Shown here in pieces: positions 62,312 through 64,000 of a stretch of 64,000 nt of DNA. Position 1 is the stretch's first letter, and each line of letters opens with the position of its first letter. The DNA lies in assembly GCA_018381235.1 (NCBI GenBank), contig JAGZSF010000014.1, positions 1-64,000 on the forward strand, in the 5' to 3' direction. The notes under the pieces were generated by a model that saw only the letters and a list, made by a program, of their open reading frames with translations, was not told the origin of the DNA and made no database searches. Position numbers and translations under genes: made by a program. Source of the stretch: Collinsella sp. (GTDB taxonomy: Bacteria > Actinomycetota > Coriobacteriia > Coriobacteriales > Coriobacteriaceae).

Positions 62312-63685
62312 TTATCGCCGCACGTGTCGAAGCACTCCAACAGCAGCATTCACCTCGATAACGCGACGCCCGAGGCCGCGGCAAATGGCCTCGAGTCGAC
62401 CCTCCGCCGTCGCCCATTCGCTCTGCGAAAGAATCTCGATCGCCTCATCAACAAATCCGTTGAGTCGTGTTGAATCGAACCAATCGAGCGAGTCCGCAAG
62501 CGCCAGCTGGACGGAAGGGTCGGGCCCAAACGGCTTAGCGGAAAACCCAAACTCCCCAGCTGCGAGCACGGCAGTTGATACGTTGTACCACAGGCAGTTG
62601 CCGCTATCGAACAGCGGAGCAGGTTTTATCTCCAGGGTGTCGACATTGCGGATAATGCCGAAGTTTCGCCAATGGCGGTCGCTGTTGGCCAAAAGGGCAT
62701 CGCAGATAATCATCTGCGACATAGACCTTCTCACAGCGGCCTCATCGACACCATGCTTACCAAGGAAGCGACAGTATCGGTCGTACGTCGAGCTTCCTCG
62801 CTGGCCGCCAAGGGCGTTCTTAACGTAAACAGCCGGAACATATTCCTCGCGGCCATCAAGAAAGTCGTCGCACAGACACACAGGGCCATCGAACATCCGC
62901 TCAACCGTATAAGGAACAAACTCGCCCTCCGACAGCAAGCGACGATGTAGAGCCGTTGCAACCGCCTCGTTAAAGGGACGTTGATCGTCCATCCCGCACC
63001 CTTTAGCCAAAACGCGAATGTCGTTTCGAATCATCCACGATTTAGGGAGCTCGCCCTCGGACGTGTTATCCGGATTTTTAAGACCGATGCCTTCCAGCCA
63101 ACCCGAACGCTCTTCGGGCGCCGATCGCTCAAATTCGTTCTCAAAATAATTGATGTTTTGCCATTTGAGTTCGGCGCAATCGGCCGGCCGCAGCCAATAA
63201 CAATCCGAAAGCGAGAGGCCCAGGCACCGAACCGGAGCCTCAATGCCGCTGACAATCCCCAGCTCGCGGTAGCGCGAGATAAGCCCAGGGCGAACATCGG
63301 GTACCGACCGATGCCCCCACCACGCGTTGAGCTCCCGCTTATTCACCGTTGGAGAAGAGCTCGAGCATGTGCCAAACGGCATTCGTTGCGTATCGAGAAC
63401 CTCGGCGATTTCGAAGGAAAACTCGCGCGTCGGATCAAACGAAACACGTGCAACCTCGTAATCGGCGGACATCAGCGTAAACTTGCGCCCCACATCGGCC
63501 GCAGGACGGCGTCCACGTTTGCGGACCTTTTGATAAGCGACCGCAGAATCATACTCAACCATCTTCCGTCCGCCCACAATATCGCACGCGAGCGTTCCCG
63601 ATGCGGCAAGTTGAGATATGCGGGCTTTCGTAACGCCCAACAGGCGGGCAGCATCACCCATAGACAAGTACTCAGATGTATCCAT
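62312..63685 (-). CDS. HTH-HipA-like kinase fusion protein
   Basis: A 457-residue protein with an excisionase/MerR-type helix-turn-helix at the N terminus (LSMGDAARLLGVTKARISQLAASGTL) and a HipA-like C-terminal kinase core. Kinase hallmarks seen: LPKSWMIRN (possible ATP lysine), the catalytic loop ANSDRHWRNFG at about residues 330-340 and the metal-binding PLFDSGN at about 358-364. In HipAB systems, HipA is a Ser/Thr kinase toxin (inactivating GltX) repressed by a separate DNA-binding HipB; here a DNA-binding domain is fused in the same chain and no separate antitoxin follows. ATG 63685 has GAGGTG 9 bases upstream; a longer start abuts the ribosome site. Confidence 0.82.
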   Translation of the reverse strand: MDTSEYLSMGDAARLLGVTKARISQLAASGTLACDIVGGRKMVEYDSAVAYQKVRKRGRRPAADVGRKFTLMSADYEVARVSFDPTREFSFEIAEVLDTQRMPFGTCSSSSPTVNKRELNAWWGHRSVPDVRPGLISRYRELGIVSGIEAPVRCLGLSLSDCYWLRPADCAELKWQNINYFENEFERSAPEERSGWLEGIGLKNPDNTSEGELPKSWMIRNDIRVLAKGCGMDDQRPFNEAVATALHRRLLSEGEFVPYTVERMFDGPVCLCDDFLDGREEYVPAVYVKNALGGQRGSSTYDRYCRFLGKHGVDEAAVRRSMSQMIICDALLANSDRHWRNFGIIRNVDTLEIKPAPLFDSGNCLWYNVSTAVLAAGEFGFSAKPFGPDPSVQLALADSLDWFDSTRLNGFVDEAIEILSQSEWATAEGRLEAICRGLGRRVIEVNAAVGVLRHVRR

Positions 63686-63765
63686 ACGCCGCATCACCTC
63701 GTTAAGTATTCCAAACGTAAAGTTAATTAGTTACATACAGCATAATACTAAACAGACTGAAGCGA

Positions 63766-63790
63766 AAAAAGGCCCGAGCAATCGGGCCTT
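63766..63790 (-). terminator. Terminator after the M42 peptidase gene
   Basis: AAGGCCCGA (63770-63778) pairs with TCGGGCCTT (63782-63790) around a 3-base loop. Read on the minus strand, Ts follow. Confidence 0.85.
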
Positions 63791-63825
63791 AGAGCAATTG
63801 GTCAGCCGAGTCGCAAGCTGCTCCT

Positions 63826-64000
63826 CTAGCGTTGTACGTAGGCGCGGACCAGCTCGTAGGTATTGCGCACGCCGTCGATGTGGCTGCGCTCGTAGTTGTG
63901 GCTCGCGTACACGCCGGGGCCGATCAGGCCGTGACGGATGTCGTAGCCGGCCGAGAGCGTGGCCTCAACGTCCGAGCCGTAGTGCGGATACACATCGATG
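63826..64000 (-). CDS. M42 family metallopeptidase, C-terminal end only
   Basis: The last 58 codons of a minus-strand gene running off the right edge. Seen: DVYPHYGSDVEATLSAGYDI, HGLIGPGVYASHNYERSHIDGVRNT and a final ELVRAYVQR with TAG. This matches the metal-binding and C-terminal region of M42 aminopeptidases (glutamyl aminopeptidase/endoglucanase-like), in which the His of the ASHNYERSH segment is a zinc ligand. Family identity rests on this end only. The terminator at 63766-63790 closes the gene. Confidence 0.85.
   Translation of the reverse strand, partial: IDVYPHYGSDVEATLSAGYDIRHGLIGPGVYASHNYERSHIDGVRNTYELVRAYVQR

Noticed and set aside
1..64000. tRNA, rRNA or CRISPR elements
   Set aside because: No tRNA-like TpsiC-arm patterns, rRNA motifs or regularly spaced short repeats were noticed by eye. 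A tRNAscan-SE or CRISPR search would be decisive.

Overview
The window reads as chromosomal DNA of a high-GC, anaerobic gut actinomycetote of the class Coriobacteriia, most like Collinsella. This is inferred from family content and base composition, not from a marker-gene match. The supporting genes are a class III fructose-1,6-bisphosphatase, formate-tetrahydrofolate ligase with FolD and a cyclodeaminase, the O2-independent queuosine enzyme QueH, a superoxide reductase, a C69 dipeptidase and surface proteins with DUF4430 domains. Strong third-position GC makes long antisense open frames common, and those were discarded. No rRNA, tRNA, CRISPR array, insertion sequence or prophage was seen.

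Layout. 0.3-1.1 kb: a short-chain dehydrogenase resembling bile-acid 12alpha-hydroxysteroid dehydrogenases. 1.4-3.2 kb: a coiled-coil, tail-anchored membrane protein. 3.5-6 kb: a queuosine unit (DUF3267 protein, queH, queA). 6-9.5 kb: a divergent MetRS-like protein and an rRNA cytosine methyltransferase. 9.5-15.3 kb: a small membrane protein, a TIM-barrel protein, DegV, Fbp and two GtrA proteins. 15.5-20.5 kb: two DUF4430 surface proteins behind a cobalamin riboswitch. 20.6-26.3 kb: ABC1 kinase with a small partner, dipeptidase, a palindromic repeat element, folD and fchA. 26.7-32.5 kb: tandem lipoproteins, a Tat-exported PI-PLC-like surface protein, a PH-like small protein and a YhcG nuclease. 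32.9-38.8 kb: a zinc-ribbon protein, a CDF transporter, a membrane-anchored protein, a Cys-rich small protein and fhs. 38.9-58.1 kb: replication and repair on the minus strand (ruvCAB behind a LexA-like box, a degenerate NAD-synthetase-like protein, superoxide reductase, SNF2 helicase, dnaE, addA, addB). 58.3-64 kb: YerC-type regulator, a 4-TM protein, an Rrf2 regulator divergent from cysK, mnmA, an HTH-HipA-like fusion and the 3' end of an M42 peptidase.

The most interesting locus is 15.5-20.5 kb. A cobalamin-riboswitch core precedes a 1302-residue envelope protein with four DUF4430 (transcobalamin beta-domain-like) repeats and a PQQ-like beta-propeller, followed by an overlapping gene for a membrane-anchored single-DUF4430 protein. 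I infer a surface corrinoid-capture system. Other leads are a 112-bp palindromic element present twice beside a covarying hairpin, a NAD-synthetase-like protein that has lost both active sites, a MetRS homologue with a broken KMSKS loop, and a MITE-like element with 35-bp perfect inverted ends.
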